Source: Bacteroidales bacterium (GTDB taxonomy: Bacteria; Bacteroidota; Bacteroidia; Bacteroidales; Bacteroidaceae). Taken from it: a stretch of DNA of 59,424 nucleotides. The notes beneath the pieces are model-generated. The model saw only the letters and a list, made by a program, of their open reading frames with translations. It made no database searches and was not told the DNA's origin. A program made the position numbers and the translations under genes. Positions 1-8,512 of the stretch are shown piece after piece (position 1 is the stretch's first letter; each line of letters begins with the position of its first letter). The stretch covers positions 1 to 59,424 of the forward strand of contig SFIS01000019.1 in assembly GCA_004555245.1 (NCBI GenBank). The letters are read 5' to 3'.

Positions 1-85
1 ATTTTTTGACGAGTTTTTTGCTTGCGGGTTTTGGAAGACAACAGAGATGTAATAACAACAATAACAACAGAGACAACTTTTCTGT

Positions 86-182
86 TGCAGAAGTAATCTT
101 AGTTGTCTGTGTTGTAAGTCACTTCGTGACATCCCCAGTTGCGCCCGTTCTTCCCGTTGTCATTGTTGTCTGTGTTGTCGTA
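86..182. repeat. Spacer repeat, inverted copy of 20383-20474
   Basis: This segment is rich in GTTGTC/GACAAC words. Its reverse complement reappears almost unchanged at 20383-20474. In both places the motif GTGAGGGGGGATAGCC follows directly, although the spacer has flipped. No gene is visible here. The upstream bases (40-90) carry a related ACAACA-rich stretch. Confidence 0.8.
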
Positions 183-190
183 AAACGTGA

Positions 191-445
191 GGGGGGATAG
201 CCTGTAAGGCTATACTAAGCGAAGCGGTCGGATTCGCTTGCGATCTGACCCGAAGGCGAAGAACACCGGGACATAGTCCCGGGTCTCAAGAAGTATAACA
301 ACTGTCTGAAAGACAGTACCTTGTTATGTCGCAACTGATGGCGAGGTACTGCCTTACAGGCAGCCGCATGGGCACGACTTATCCGAGGGCTTCGCCCCCG
401 GTTACGACCGCTTCGCTTAGTATAGCCTTACAGGCTATTCCCCCA
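191..445. repeat. Modular hairpin repeat element, copy A
   Basis: The ends are long inverted repeats: ATAGCCTGTAAGGCTAT plus CTAAGCGAAGCGGTCG at 197-230, and the complement at 405-438. Between them are short hairpins: CGGGACATAGTCCCG, ACTGTCTGAAAGACAGT, and GGGCTTCGCCC. Related copies lie at 5406-5692 and 20476-20698. It lacks an open frame of convincing character. It looks like a non-autonomous REP/MITE-like element, which is inference. Confidence 0.85.
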
Positions 446-464
446 TACCCCCACCTCCCGCCGG

Positions 465-506
465 CAAACAAAAAGGGCAGCGCATTTGCGCTGCCCTTTT
501 TGTTTG
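465..506. terminator. Strong bidirectional terminator hairpin
   Basis: A near-perfect stem of about 19 bp pairs 466-484 with 487-505, with GGGCAGCGC and GCGCTGCCC in the middle and A/T tracts on both sides. It sits just downstream of the stop of the large minus-strand surface gene, so it likely ends that transcript and could act in both directions. Confidence 0.85.
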
Positions 507-524
507 TTCGCGGGATGCGGGGTC

Positions 525-3500
525 TTATCTTATTGCGGTCTTGTAGGTCTTGCCGTTGCGGCGTATGATGTTCAGACCCTTCTGCGACTTGTTCATGCGG
601 ATGCCCTGGATGTTGTAGTACTCTGCGCCTGCCGCGTCAGCGTCAACATTCTCGATGCCTACCGAGTTGAGGTCCGTGACGATGAGGACATTCTCTGCAG
701 GTTTGAATTTCACTTCATACTTGCCTGCCGGGATTTCCCAACCGAAGTTTGAACCGAGAACTACGGGGTTCTGTGTCTTGCCGTCCGTAACAAGTTTTTG
801 GTTTCCTGCCGGTGCGCCGAACGAACCTGCGTTGAGTGTCTCCCAGTCATCTTCTGTCTCTGCCGGTGTCGCTGTCAGATAGAAGTAGTTTTTCTGACCG
901 CCTGCCTTCTCAGCTACTATGAGTTCGGGGATCTGGTAGATTACTTTGTCGTTGTCCGTTTTCTGAATGAGCTGTCTGCAAACGTTAGGCTTCCAACCCT
1001 CCGTATCGGCTGTCATGTCGCCGATGAGATAGATGTCAGAGCTGTAGTTGCGGTCAGCGACGTTGTCGATGGCGGGTCCGTGGTTTGTGCCGTCGTTGAA
1101 CTCGACCTTGTCGTATGTGTTGTTTACCTCGCAGCGTATGAAGCCCGTGTTGTCTTTCTTGTCTGCTACGATGATAGGCTCGCCCGGCCATTCTGCATTT
1201 GCTACGTTACCGCTACGTGTGACAGGCTCTGAAGACTTGTAGGCGTAGAGATAAACTTTCTGTTCGTCAGCTTTCGGCTTGTAGTAGATGGTGTTTGTCT
1301 CTGAGTTGGCCTTGACGGAGATTTTCAGGTTCTCGAAATCGAATGTGATGTCGTAGATGCCTGGCGCGAGGGTCCAGTTGTTTATGCCTTTCATAACCTG
1401 TGTCTCAACCTCGTTCACGATAGGAGTGTTAGAAGCCACCGCGCCATATTGTTTGGCCTTCACCTCATCCCAAACCGTTGATGCCTTAGTGCTGAGACAG
1501 AAGTAAGCCACTTCCTCCCTTCCAGAAAGCTCAAACTTCACGCCGTTGATGTGGTATTTGCCGTCGTTCTCCATTATCATCTTCGCGCCCGTGTAGTCCG
1601 GTTTCCAGTGGTGTTTGCTGATGTTGCCGAGGACATAGACTTTATCCGGCCATGTCATCTGCTCGATATACATCGTGTTGTTGATGAGGTTCACAACGAT
1701 GTTGTATTTGCCCGGAGCGGTCTTGAAGGTATTAGGATTTACCAGATCCTGCTTTACGAGTGTCTTCGTTGCTGGGAGGTTTGTTATATAGATATCATTT
1801 TCGTCGGTTGCGCCATACGCATATTTATAATAATCGCCGGTGTTATCTGAAGAGAAGAGAATAACTCCGACCTCATCAACTGTCACGTGGTCGATGCGGA
1901 AGATTCCGTCTTCAACCTTTGTCATCTCGATGCCCGTTCCTGCCTTAAAGCCACCATTGGTGCTGACATTGCTAAAGATATACATCTTCTCCGGATATAC
2001 AACTGTCGGAGTGACAGCCGTTGCCACGAAGGTCATTGCTTCGAGGTCAACAACCATCTTGTATGTGCCGGCAGGAATCTTCCAGGCAGTATCAGTCCAA
2101 TCATACTTTATCATCGCTGTGGCATCGCCTACAGTAACCTCAGTGCCGTCAGTTTCCGGTCCATAGCGATGACCGTTATTCGCAGACCAGTCATCACCGT
2201 TTGCTCCCAATTGGTCAACGAAGCAGAAATATCCGTAGCCTTGGTTAGTATCGCTTATAGTCACCTCTTCGATGACATACTTGCCATCATTGTTCTTTAC
2301 GAGCGGAGCCTTGTCTGAAGTCGGATCCCAGATTGCGCCGGGGATGGTGCCAAGCATATAGATTTTGTCCTCTGGTTCTGGTTCCGTGGCGATGGTGTAG
2401 GTGGCAGTGGCTTCCTCGCTGCGGATGAAATCTGTCTCGTCCATGCCTGCGGACGTCACGCTTGGCATAGCCACCACAGCAGTCACTGTCGTTGCCGCGT
2501 CGATTGTGATTGGTTGGGTATTTATATACTGCCAGAAGCCTTCGTCATCAATTCTTTTCACGAAGACAGCTGCGCCTTCAGGAGCATCTTCAGGCAGATT
2601 GACAAACAGTGATGTGCCGGCTGCAATCTCGCCTGACGCTGGTGTGATGACAGGAGCAGAGCTTACGCGCACCTGATATTTCATTGCGACAGCGTCGCTG
2701 AGTATGCCATCGAGTTCGGCAATAGCTCTGAGAGTGGTGTTCTTGTTGATAGCGATAGGCCCGGTGTATTCAGTGTATGCCTCGCTCTCGCCGTTGATCT
2801 GATATTTCACTGTTGCGCCGTCCGGACCGGTGAGAGCAACCGTTGTGCCTTTCGCCACTATGCCCTCTTGTACGCTGAATGTCGGAGCGGCAGGAGCAAC
2901 CTTTGATTCAACCGGGGTGATTTGATAGGTTTTTTTACTATCTTTCATATATATAGACACAAAGCCGCGTACAACGACCTTCTCGCCCGTTGTGACGGTG
3001 ATGTCTTTAGATGAGGTATAGATAGCCGCTGTGCCTGTGTCGTCGGTGAGGGTGTAGTTGCGCGTTTTTCCTTCGTCAAGCGTCACCTTTCCCCTCAGCT
3101 CAACATAGCTGTTGAGAGGGGTGCTGTCGAGAGTGTTGGCTGCAATCTTTTGCGGTTGCACGGCATCAACAGTTTCTGTTTCTTTTGTTTTGTCGAAGCC
3201 GCGAATCGGGTCTGCCAGTTCGGGCAGACCGTAGTTTGCTGACCTACAGCCGCCATATAAAGCAGGGATTACATCACCGTTATTGTATGTCACGCCACCA
3301 AGGTCGCCAAAGACGAGCATCCAGCCAGAGTTGTCCTTTATCCAGAGATTCTTGCCCTGCTGTGCTACGGCGACGGCGGTGTTTTCAACATAAGCCTTTG
3401 TGCCGCCGATGAGATTGCCAAATTCACCGAGGTCTTTAACAAGAGTCCATTCAGTGGCAGTGAGGCTCATCTGTTTTTCGTTGAGGTCAAAAGTGATGTC

Positions 3501-4355
3501 ATAGACACCGGCAGCAATGTTCCAACATGCCGTGCCTTCGCCTTGATATACAGCTACATCGTAATTCGTGCCGCACTCAATATCCACGTTATTTTCCGGG
3601 CGGTAGATATCCTCTGTTGTCCCATCAGACGCAACGCTGAAATAGAATCCATAGTTCGCATTTCCTTGTGACATCAAACTCATGATGACTTCGCTGGCAG
3701 TGTAAACGCCTGACGTTGTCTGTGTCAACTCAACCCTTTTCTGATCTGAATAAGAAACCATAAACACTTTCTCTGGCTTCAGAGGGGTTGGGGCTTCGGC
3801 TACTTCTTTGTAGAGGTAGCCGTCAAATATTGTAGTAGATGTACTATTATAACATGAGAAACGAGGTTTGTTGTTATTATTATTATACCTTAATTGGAAA
3901 TTATCACCTCCGCTTTTACTTCTATTGAACGTAATCGAAGCTTGATAGTTATCAGCATTTATAGATATCGATGTCTTTGCATAATCATTTGATTCTGTAG
4001 TAAGCCCTATGTTATTACTTGAGCCAGAGTTTGGATAAAGGTAGCCAAGTTCTCCATCTTTTAACAAATAAGGATAATTTGTGTTCCCAGTTCCATTTTC
4101 AAGTGTAATAGGACTTACTGCCTCGTTAGATATACTAATTATACCATTATTGGCAGCAGAAACCTTTATAACATCACGATAGTTGTTAGAACCAGTTTTT
4201 GCACCCATAGCATACGTTGTACTGTTGTATTCAGCAACAACAATATACTTTGCGCCCACTTCAAGCTGCGAGACATCCGTCACCAGCTTGTAGTCCGTGG
4301 CAAACGAGGTCAAGCCCGTCAGCACGGCAAGAAGAAAAAGTAGAAATCTCTTCAT
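525..4355 (-). CDS. Secreted multidomain surface protein with SusE/F-like modules, OB-fold and chitobiase-like domains
   Basis: This 1276-residue protein starts with a signal peptide (MKRFLLFLLAVLTGLTSFA). The visible parts, in order, are: an N-terminal module to about 190; a beta-sandwich module from about 195; an OB-fold-like pair of segments at about 305-485 (LRGKVTLDEGKTRNYTLTDD); two chitobiase-C-like repeats at about 488-655; then tandem modules beginning KIYMLGTIPG (~662), KMYIFSNV (~788), KVYVLGNISKHHW (~903) and IYLIGDM (~1108), which resemble SusE/SusF-type binding modules. A segment near 1022 has VYLYAYKS...WPGEP, recalling starch-binding modules. The tail YYNIQGIRMNKSQKGLNII looks like a T9SS-type sorting end. 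The likely role is surface glycan binding or adhesion; the exact ligand is unknown. A truncated paralogue lies just upstream. Confidence 0.8.
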   Translation of the reverse strand: MKRFLLFLLAVLTGLTSFATDYKLVTDVSQLEVGAKYIVVAEYNSTTYAMGAKTGSNNYRDVIKVSAANNGIISISNEAVSPITLENGTGNTNYPYLLKDGELGYLYPNSGSSNNIGLTTESNDYAKTSISINADNYQASITFNRSKSGGDNFQLRYNNNNNKPRFSCYNSTSTTIFDGYLYKEVAEAPTPLKPEKVFMVSYSDQKRVELTQTTSGVYTASEVIMSLMSQGNANYGFYFSVASDGTTEDIYRPENNVDIECGTNYDVAVYQGEGTACWNIAAGVYDITFDLNEKQMSLTATEWTLVKDLGEFGNLIGGTKAYVENTAVAVAQQGKNLWIKDNSGWMLVFGDLGGVTYNNGDVIPALYGGCRSANYGLPELADPIRGFDKTKETETVDAVQPQKIAANTLDSTPLNSYVELRGKVTLDEGKTRNYTLTDDTGTAAIYTSSKDITVTTGEKVVVRGFVSIYMKDSKKTYQITPVESKVAPAAPTFSVQEGIVAKGTTVALTGPDGATVKYQINGESEAYTEYTGPIAINKNTTLRAIAELDGILSDAVAMKYQVRVSSAPVITPASGEIAAGTSLFVNLPEDAPEGAAVFVKRIDDEGFWQYINTQPITIDAATTVTAVVAMPSVTSAGMDETDFIRSEEATATYTIATEPEPEDKIYMLGTIPGAIWDPTSDKAPLVKNNDGKYVIEEVTISDTNQGYGYFCFVDQLGANGDDWSANNGHRYGPETDGTEVTVGDATAMIKYDWTDTAWKIPAGTYKMVVDLEAMTFVATAVTPTVVYPEKMYIFSNVSTNGGFKAGTGIEMTKVEDGIFRIDHVTVDEVGVILFSSDNTGDYYKYAYGATDENDIYITNLPATKTLVKQDLVNPNTFKTAPGKYNIVVNLINNTMYIEQMTWPDKVYVLGNISKHHWKPDYTGAKMIMENDGKYHINGVKFELSGREEVAYFCLSTKASTVWDEVKAKQYGAVASNTPIVNEVETQVMKGINNWTLAPGIYDITFDFENLKISVKANSETNTIYYKPKADEQKVYLYAYKSSEPVTRSGNVANAEWPGEPIIVADKKDNTGFIRCEVNNTYDKVEFNDGTNHGPAIDNVADRNYSSDIYLIGDMTADTEGWKPNVCRQLIQKTDNDKVIYQIPELIVAEKAGGQKNYFYLTATPAETEDDWETLNAGSFGAPAGNQKLVTDGKTQNPVVLGSNFGWEIPAGKYEVKFKPAENVLIVTDLNSVGIENVDADAAGAEYYNIQGIRMNKSQKGLNIIRRNGKTYKTAIR

Positions 4356-4462
4356 AATTGTTGGTTTTAGTTAATGATTTATAGATAATTGTATAGAATT
4401 TAGTCAAAATGAATAGTTTCAGATAGCATTGATTCAGAATCTCTTCTACCGTGTTAGTTTGG

Positions 4463-4493
4463 CAAAGATAGACATTTTTCTTGAAACGACAAA
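4463..4493 (-). promoter_or_regulatory. Bacteroidetes-type promoter of the large surface gene
   Basis: On the minus strand a TATCTTTG -7 element (4463-4470) is preceded 19 bp away by TTTG (4490-4493), matching the Bacteroidetes pattern. The surrounding block (to about 4570) is duplicated upstream of the truncated paralogue at 5225-5330. Confidence 0.65.
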
Positions 4494-4597
4494 AGAAAAT
4501 GTAGTTTTTTTATCGAAAACCGGTGTTTTTCATTAAAATATCACATTTTCCTTTGCCATTCAGACTATTCCCCCCTCACTCGCCACACATCCCTCCC

Positions 4598-5116
4598 TCA
4601 GTTGTGTCTGCTGATGTCGCCGAGGACATAGACATTCTCCGGCGTTTCCATCTGCTCGATATACATCGTGTTGTCGATGAGGTTCACAACGATGTTGTAT
4701 CTGCCCGCAGGGATAGAGAAGTCCGTGTAACTCTTGATAAGCACTTTCGTTGCCGGAAGGTCTGCAGCAGTGATAGCAGCACTATTCGGGTTCTCTGCGC
4801 CATATCTGTTATTGTTGATCTCATCCCAATTTTTTGTCGCTGACGAGAATGTGACAAATCCGACACCATGGCCGTTGTCCTGAATAGTGGCGTGGTCGAT
4901 ACGGAAGATGCCATCCGAAACCTTTGTCATCTGAACGCCGTTTTCTGTCCAGTTATTATCGTTGACATTGCCGTAGATATACATCTGCTCAGGAAGCACG
5001 GCAGTCGGTGTGATAGCCGTTGCGACGAATGTCATTGCTTCGACCCACGTCTCTGTGGCTGCAACGCCTGTTATAACTGTGAACAGGCTCAGAAGAAAAA
5101 GTAGAAATCTCTTCAT
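4598..5116 (-). CDS. Truncated paralogue of the neighbouring surface protein
   Basis: The product is 172 residues. It begins with a signal peptide almost identical to that of the downstream neighbour (MKRFLLFLLSLFTVITGVAA), then jumps straight into VEAMTFVATAITPTAVLPEQ, which matches an internal part of the large protein (about residue 775). It carries one binding-type module with KVSDGIFRIDH and NNTMYIEQM, and stops at VYVLGDISRHN just as the next module would start. The start was chosen at the signal peptide; the reading frame extends further upstream but without a plausible leader. It looks like an internal deletion or recombination remnant of a full-length paralogue. It could still be secreted as a single-module protein. 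No C-terminal sorting tail is present. Confidence 0.7.
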   Translation of the reverse strand: MKRFLLFLLSLFTVITGVAATETWVEAMTFVATAITPTAVLPEQMYIYGNVNDNNWTENGVQMTKVSDGIFRIDHATIQDNGHGVGFVTFSSATKNWDEINNNRYGAENPNSAAITAADLPATKVLIKSYTDFSIPAGRYNIVVNLIDNTMYIEQMETPENVYVLGDISRHN

Positions 5117-5224
5117 AATTGTTGGTTTTTTGGTTAGTGGATATAGTATTATTAGTGATAATGTGCCTAAACGAATAGTTCCAGAGAGAAAGATACATTT
5201 TCTCGTCAGTTCTCTTATCATTGG

Positions 5225-5330
5225 CAAAGATAATTTTTTTTCCCAAACGATAAAAGAAAATGTTGTTTTTTTATCGTAAAACCGGTGTTTTTCATTAAAA
5301 TATCACATTTTCCTTTGCCATTCGGGATAA
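5225..5330 (-). promoter_or_regulatory. Duplicated promoter block of the truncated paralogue
   Basis: The minus strand has TATCTTTG at 5225-5232, and an upstream block (GTTTTTCATTAAAATATCAC and flanks) that matches 4488-4570 almost base for base. The upstream TTTG of the other copy has become TTTA here, so this copy may be weaker. Confidence 0.6.
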
Positions 5331-5405
5331 TATCGTTACTTTTGCAAATGTAATTCAGTTTACAGCTGACGGTATCCGGGTGGTGAGTTCCTATAATAAA
5401 AAATG

Positions 5406-5692
5406 TGAGGGGGAATAGCCTGGAAGGCTATACTAAGCGAAGCGGTCGTAACCCGGGACATAGTCCCGGGTTATAAATGACAGGGTGACTGTCTGTAAGA
5501 CAGTACCTCGCCATCAGCAGAGATGTAACAAGGTACTGCCTTCCAGGCAGCCGTATCGGCACGACATTACCGAGGGCTTCGCCCCCGTGTTCTTCGCCTT
5601 CGGGTCAGATCGCAAGCGAATCCGACCGCATTACCTCCCTTCGGTCAGTGGGTCCAAGGACAAATCTCGCTTAGTACAGCCTTCCAGGCTGG
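5406..5692. repeat. Modular hairpin repeat element, copy B
   Basis: It shares the GAGGGGGAATAGCC start, the AAGCGAAGCGGTCG arm, the CCCGGGACATAGTCCCGGG hairpin and the ACTGTCTGTAAGACAGT hairpin with copies A and C. The module GATTCGCTTGCGATCTGACC, next to the left arm in copy A, is here inverted and next to the right arm (about 5598-5632). Copies A and B bracket the duplicated surface genes. Confidence 0.8.
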
Positions 5693-5703
5693 ACATACAA
5701 ATT

Positions 5704-5807
5704 GCAAGATAGTCAAAGTGAGGAGGCAAAATAGTCAAAGTGAGGAGGCAAAATAGTCAAAGTGAGGAGGCAAAATAGTCAAAGTGAGGAGGCAAAATAG
5801 TCAAAGT
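5704..5807. repeat. 22-bp tandem array, 4.7 copies
   Basis: Units of exactly 22 bp (GCAAAATAGTCAAAGTGAGG plus AG) start at 5704, 5726, 5748, 5770 and 5792 (last one partial). Units 2-4 are identical. The same core GCAAAATAGTCAA and the same 22-bp period occur at 42960-43025 and 58676-58763, and a diverged form occurs at 21145-21210. There are no spacers, so this is not CRISPR. The array lies about 95 bp upstream of the GH106 gene. Confidence 0.9.
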
Positions 5808-5902
5808 TGGACGACGTCCTTTTCCTTATTGTCTGCTGCTGCGAATAACAAATAGTGACCCTCAAAGTCATTGAAAAAAAAAACTGTCAACCAAAACAAT
5901 CT

Positions 5903-8404
5903 ATGAAACATACACTCATTCTCTCTCTTCTTTGCTCCTTGGCTGTGTCGGCATCCGCAGGCGGAGCCTACACCGACTGCAGCCACGCCGGCACCCGGTG
6001 GTGGTGGTTAGGGTCTGCCGTGACCGCGGAGGGCATCACGTGGCAGTTGCACGACCTCGCCTCGCACGGCATCCGCACTGTGGAGATCACCCCGCTGTAC
6101 GGCGTTCAGGGCAACGAACAGAACGACATTCCCTTCCTCTCGCCCCGCTGGATGGAGATGCTGCGCCACACCGTAGATGAGGGTCGCCGCATCGGCGTGG
6201 AGGTGGATATGAACCTCGGCACGGGATGGCCCTTCGGCGGCCCTACGGTGCCTCTCGACGAGGCGGCGTGCAAGCTCGTCGTCGTTGACACCATTGTCAG
6301 CCGTCATGTGGCGGATACCGTCAGTCTGCCGCCGCCGGAGAAGGAGCGGCGCTATGCCCGGCAGATAGTGCGGCGCACATACAAGACAGGCGACAGCGGC
6401 AAGCGCCGCGTCATCGTGCTCTACGAGAGCCGCACGCGGCAGAAGGTGAAGCGTGCCGCGCCGGGAGGCGAGGGGTGGGTGATGGACCATTTCGATTCCA
6501 CCGCCGTGGCGCACTATCTTGAACGCTTCGAGAAGGCGTTTGCCGGCTATCCGAAAGGGAGCATGCCCGCCGTCTTCTTCAACGACAGCTACGAGGTGTA
6601 TAACGCCGACTGGACCCCGACGCTGCTCGAGGAGTTCCGCCGCCGCCGCGGCTACGCTCTGGAAGACCGCCTGCCGGAGTTTCTCGACGGCGATGCGGAG
6701 GTGACGAGCGACTACCGCGAGACGCTGGCGGAGCTGCTGCTGCAGAACTTCACGGAGCAGTGGACGGCATGGAGCCACCGCCACGGCGTGAAGGTGCGTA
6801 ACCAGGCGCACGGCTCGCCCGCCAACCTCATCGATGTCTATGCCGCCGTCGATATCCCGGAGATCGAGAGCTTCGGCTTGACCGACTTCGGCATCCGTGG
6901 GCTGCGCACCGACCCCGGCTTCACGCGCCGCAACTACTCTGACCTCACGATGCTGAAATACGCGTCGAGTGCGGCGCACATCACGGGTAAGCCGCTGACC
7001 TCGAGCGAGACGTTCACCTGGCTGACGGAGCATTTCCGCACCTCTCTGTCGCAGATGAAGCCCGACCTCGACCTGATGTTCTGCTCGGGCGTGAACCGCA
7101 TCATGCTGCACGGCACCTGCTACTCGCCGCCCGGCGAGGCGTGGCCCGGCTGGAAATTCTACGCCTCGGTGGATATGTCGCACACGAACACGATATGGCG
7201 CGACGCGCCGGAGCTGATGCGCTATGTGGCGACGTGCCAGAGGCGCCTGCAGTCGGGGCTGCCCGACAACGACTTCCTCGTCATGCTGCCCATCCGCAAC
7301 ATCTGGCGCGAGAACTGCGCGAAGCGTCTCATGACCTTCGACATACACCATATCGACCGCCTTGCGCCCGACTTCATACGCACCGTCCTCGCCATCGATT
7401 CGCTCGGCTACAGCAGCGACTACATCTCCGAACGCTATCTCCTCGGCACCACGGCAGTCACGATGGTCAACCGCGAGGGCAGGGCAGAGACACTGCTGCG
7501 CACCGCCGCCGGCACACGCTACAAGGCTCTTGTCATGCCGGAGGGCTGCCTGCTCTCGCCTGAATGCCAGCGGCACGTGAAGAGGCTGAAGCGGCAGGGC
7601 GCGCGCATCATAACGGGCATCGACGCAGGGGCGATGGCAGAGGCGGCAAATGCCGAACCGATGCGTAGGGACCTCGGGCTGAACATGATACGGCGGAGGA
7701 CACCCGACGGATGGATGTATTTCGTGGCGAACCTCACGCCGCGCGACATCGTGGCGCAAACGACACTGGGAGCGACGCAGCAGACGGCAGCGGTGAGGCT
7801 GCGCAGCGGCGAGAGCTGCTTCTACAACGCGCGTCAGGGCCAGGCACCCGAGACGTTCTATCCCATCGACGCCACAAGGGGCGCACGGCCCGCACTGCCC
7901 CTCATAGACCTTACGGAGCAGCCGTGGACCCTGCATTTCACCGACGCGCAGCCCGCCGTGGGCGACACCTTGCGCCTGCCCCGCCTGACGACATGGGAGA
8001 CACTGCCCGCCGACAGCCTTGACGAACTCGCGGGGACGGGCGTCTATGAGACGACGTTCGACATCGCGAGGCGCGACACGACGGCGACGATGCGCCTCGA
8101 ACTGGGCGACGTGCGAGAATCGGCGAGGGTGTTTCTAAACGGAGTGCCCCTTGGCGTGGCATGGTGCGCCCCCTTCGCCATCGACTTCTCAGGCGAGCTG
8201 CTTGCAGAAGGGAAGAACACACTGCGCATAGAGGTGACAAACCTGCCCGCAAACCGCATCGCGGCATACGACAGAAGGAAGGTGGCGTGGAGGAAGTTCA
8301 AGGAGATAAACATCGTGGACATAAACTACAAGAAGACGACATACGACGGCTGGCAGCCTGTGCCGTCGGGACTGAAAGGCAGGGTGAGGCTGCTGAGAAT
8401 GTGA
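5903..8404 (+). CDS. GH106-type alpha-L-rhamnosidase, secreted
   Basis: The product is 833 residues with a signal peptide (MKHTLILSLLCSLAVSASA). The start was chosen there, although the frame opens 16 codons earlier. The N-terminal region carries the family pattern RWWWLGSAVTAEGI, VEITPLYGVQG, and VDMNLGTGWPFGGP, all typical of glycoside hydrolase family 106. The C-terminal ~140 residues form a jelly-roll with ARVFLNGVPLGVAW and NTLRIEVTNLPANR, as in GH106 and GH2 carbohydrate-binding domains. Family members remove alpha-L-rhamnose from rhamnogalacturonan. The next gene is a GH28 enzyme 108 bp downstream, consistent with shared attack on pectin. Specificity is inferred from family and context. 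Confidence 0.85.
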   Translation: MKHTLILSLLCSLAVSASAGGAYTDCSHAGTRWWWLGSAVTAEGITWQLHDLASHGIRTVEITPLYGVQGNEQNDIPFLSPRWMEMLRHTVDEGRRIGVEVDMNLGTGWPFGGPTVPLDEAACKLVVVDTIVSRHVADTVSLPPPEKERRYARQIVRRTYKTGDSGKRRVIVLYESRTRQKVKRAAPGGEGWVMDHFDSTAVAHYLERFEKAFAGYPKGSMPAVFFNDSYEVYNADWTPTLLEEFRRRRGYALEDRLPEFLDGDAEVTSDYRETLAELLLQNFTEQWTAWSHRHGVKVRNQAHGSPANLIDVYAAVDIPEIESFGLTDFGIRGLRTDPGFTRRNYSDLTMLKYASSAAHITGKPLTSSETFTWLTEHFRTSLSQMKPDLDLMFCSGVNRIMLHGTCYSPPGEAWPGWKFYASVDMSHTNTIWRDAPELMRYVATCQRRLQSGLPDNDFLVMLPIRNIWRENCAKRLMTFDIHHIDRLAPDFIRTVLAIDSLGYSSDYISERYLLGTTAVTMVNREGRAETLLRTAAGTRYKALVMPEGCLLSPECQRHVKRLKRQGARIITGIDAGAMAEAANAEPMRRDLGLNMIRRRTPDGWMYFVANLTPRDIVAQTTLGATQQTAAVRLRSGESCFYNARQGQAPETFYPIDATRGARPALPLIDLTEQPWTLHFTDAQPAVGDTLRLPRLTTWETLPADSLDELAGTGVYETTFDIARRDTTATMRLELGDVRESARVFLNGVPLGVAWCAPFAIDFSGELLAEGKNTLRIEVTNLPANRIAAYDRRKVAWRKFKEINIVDINYKKTTYDGWQPVPSGLKGRVRLLRM

Positions 8405-8416
8405 AAGAAAAAGTAA

Positions 8417-8500
8417 AGGACGTTACGGACGTTATGAACGACATGAACGTTAATAACGATACGAACGATATGAACGCCAATAACGTCCGTAACGAAAATA
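8417..8500. repeat. 9-bp-period AACG spacer array
   Basis: The spacer between the GH106 and GH28 genes is built of AACGNNNNN nonamers (AACGTTATG, AACGACATG, AACGTTAAT and so on, about eight in a row). A similar array lies at 11430-11505. It is noncoding in all likelihood, though the period of nine keeps reading frames open. Confidence 0.8.
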
Positions 8501-8512
8501 ATTGAAAAAGCT

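Noticed and set aside
5704..5807. Possible CRISPR array
   Set aside because: Units follow each other with no spacers, the unit is only 22 bp, and no cas gene is nearby.
6008..7936. Long open frame (about 640 codons) on the minus strand opposite the GH106 gene
   Set aside because: It has no signal peptide or recognised domain, is rich in Arg/His/Ala/Val as expected of a GC-rich shadow frame, and lies inside a well-supported gene on the other strand.
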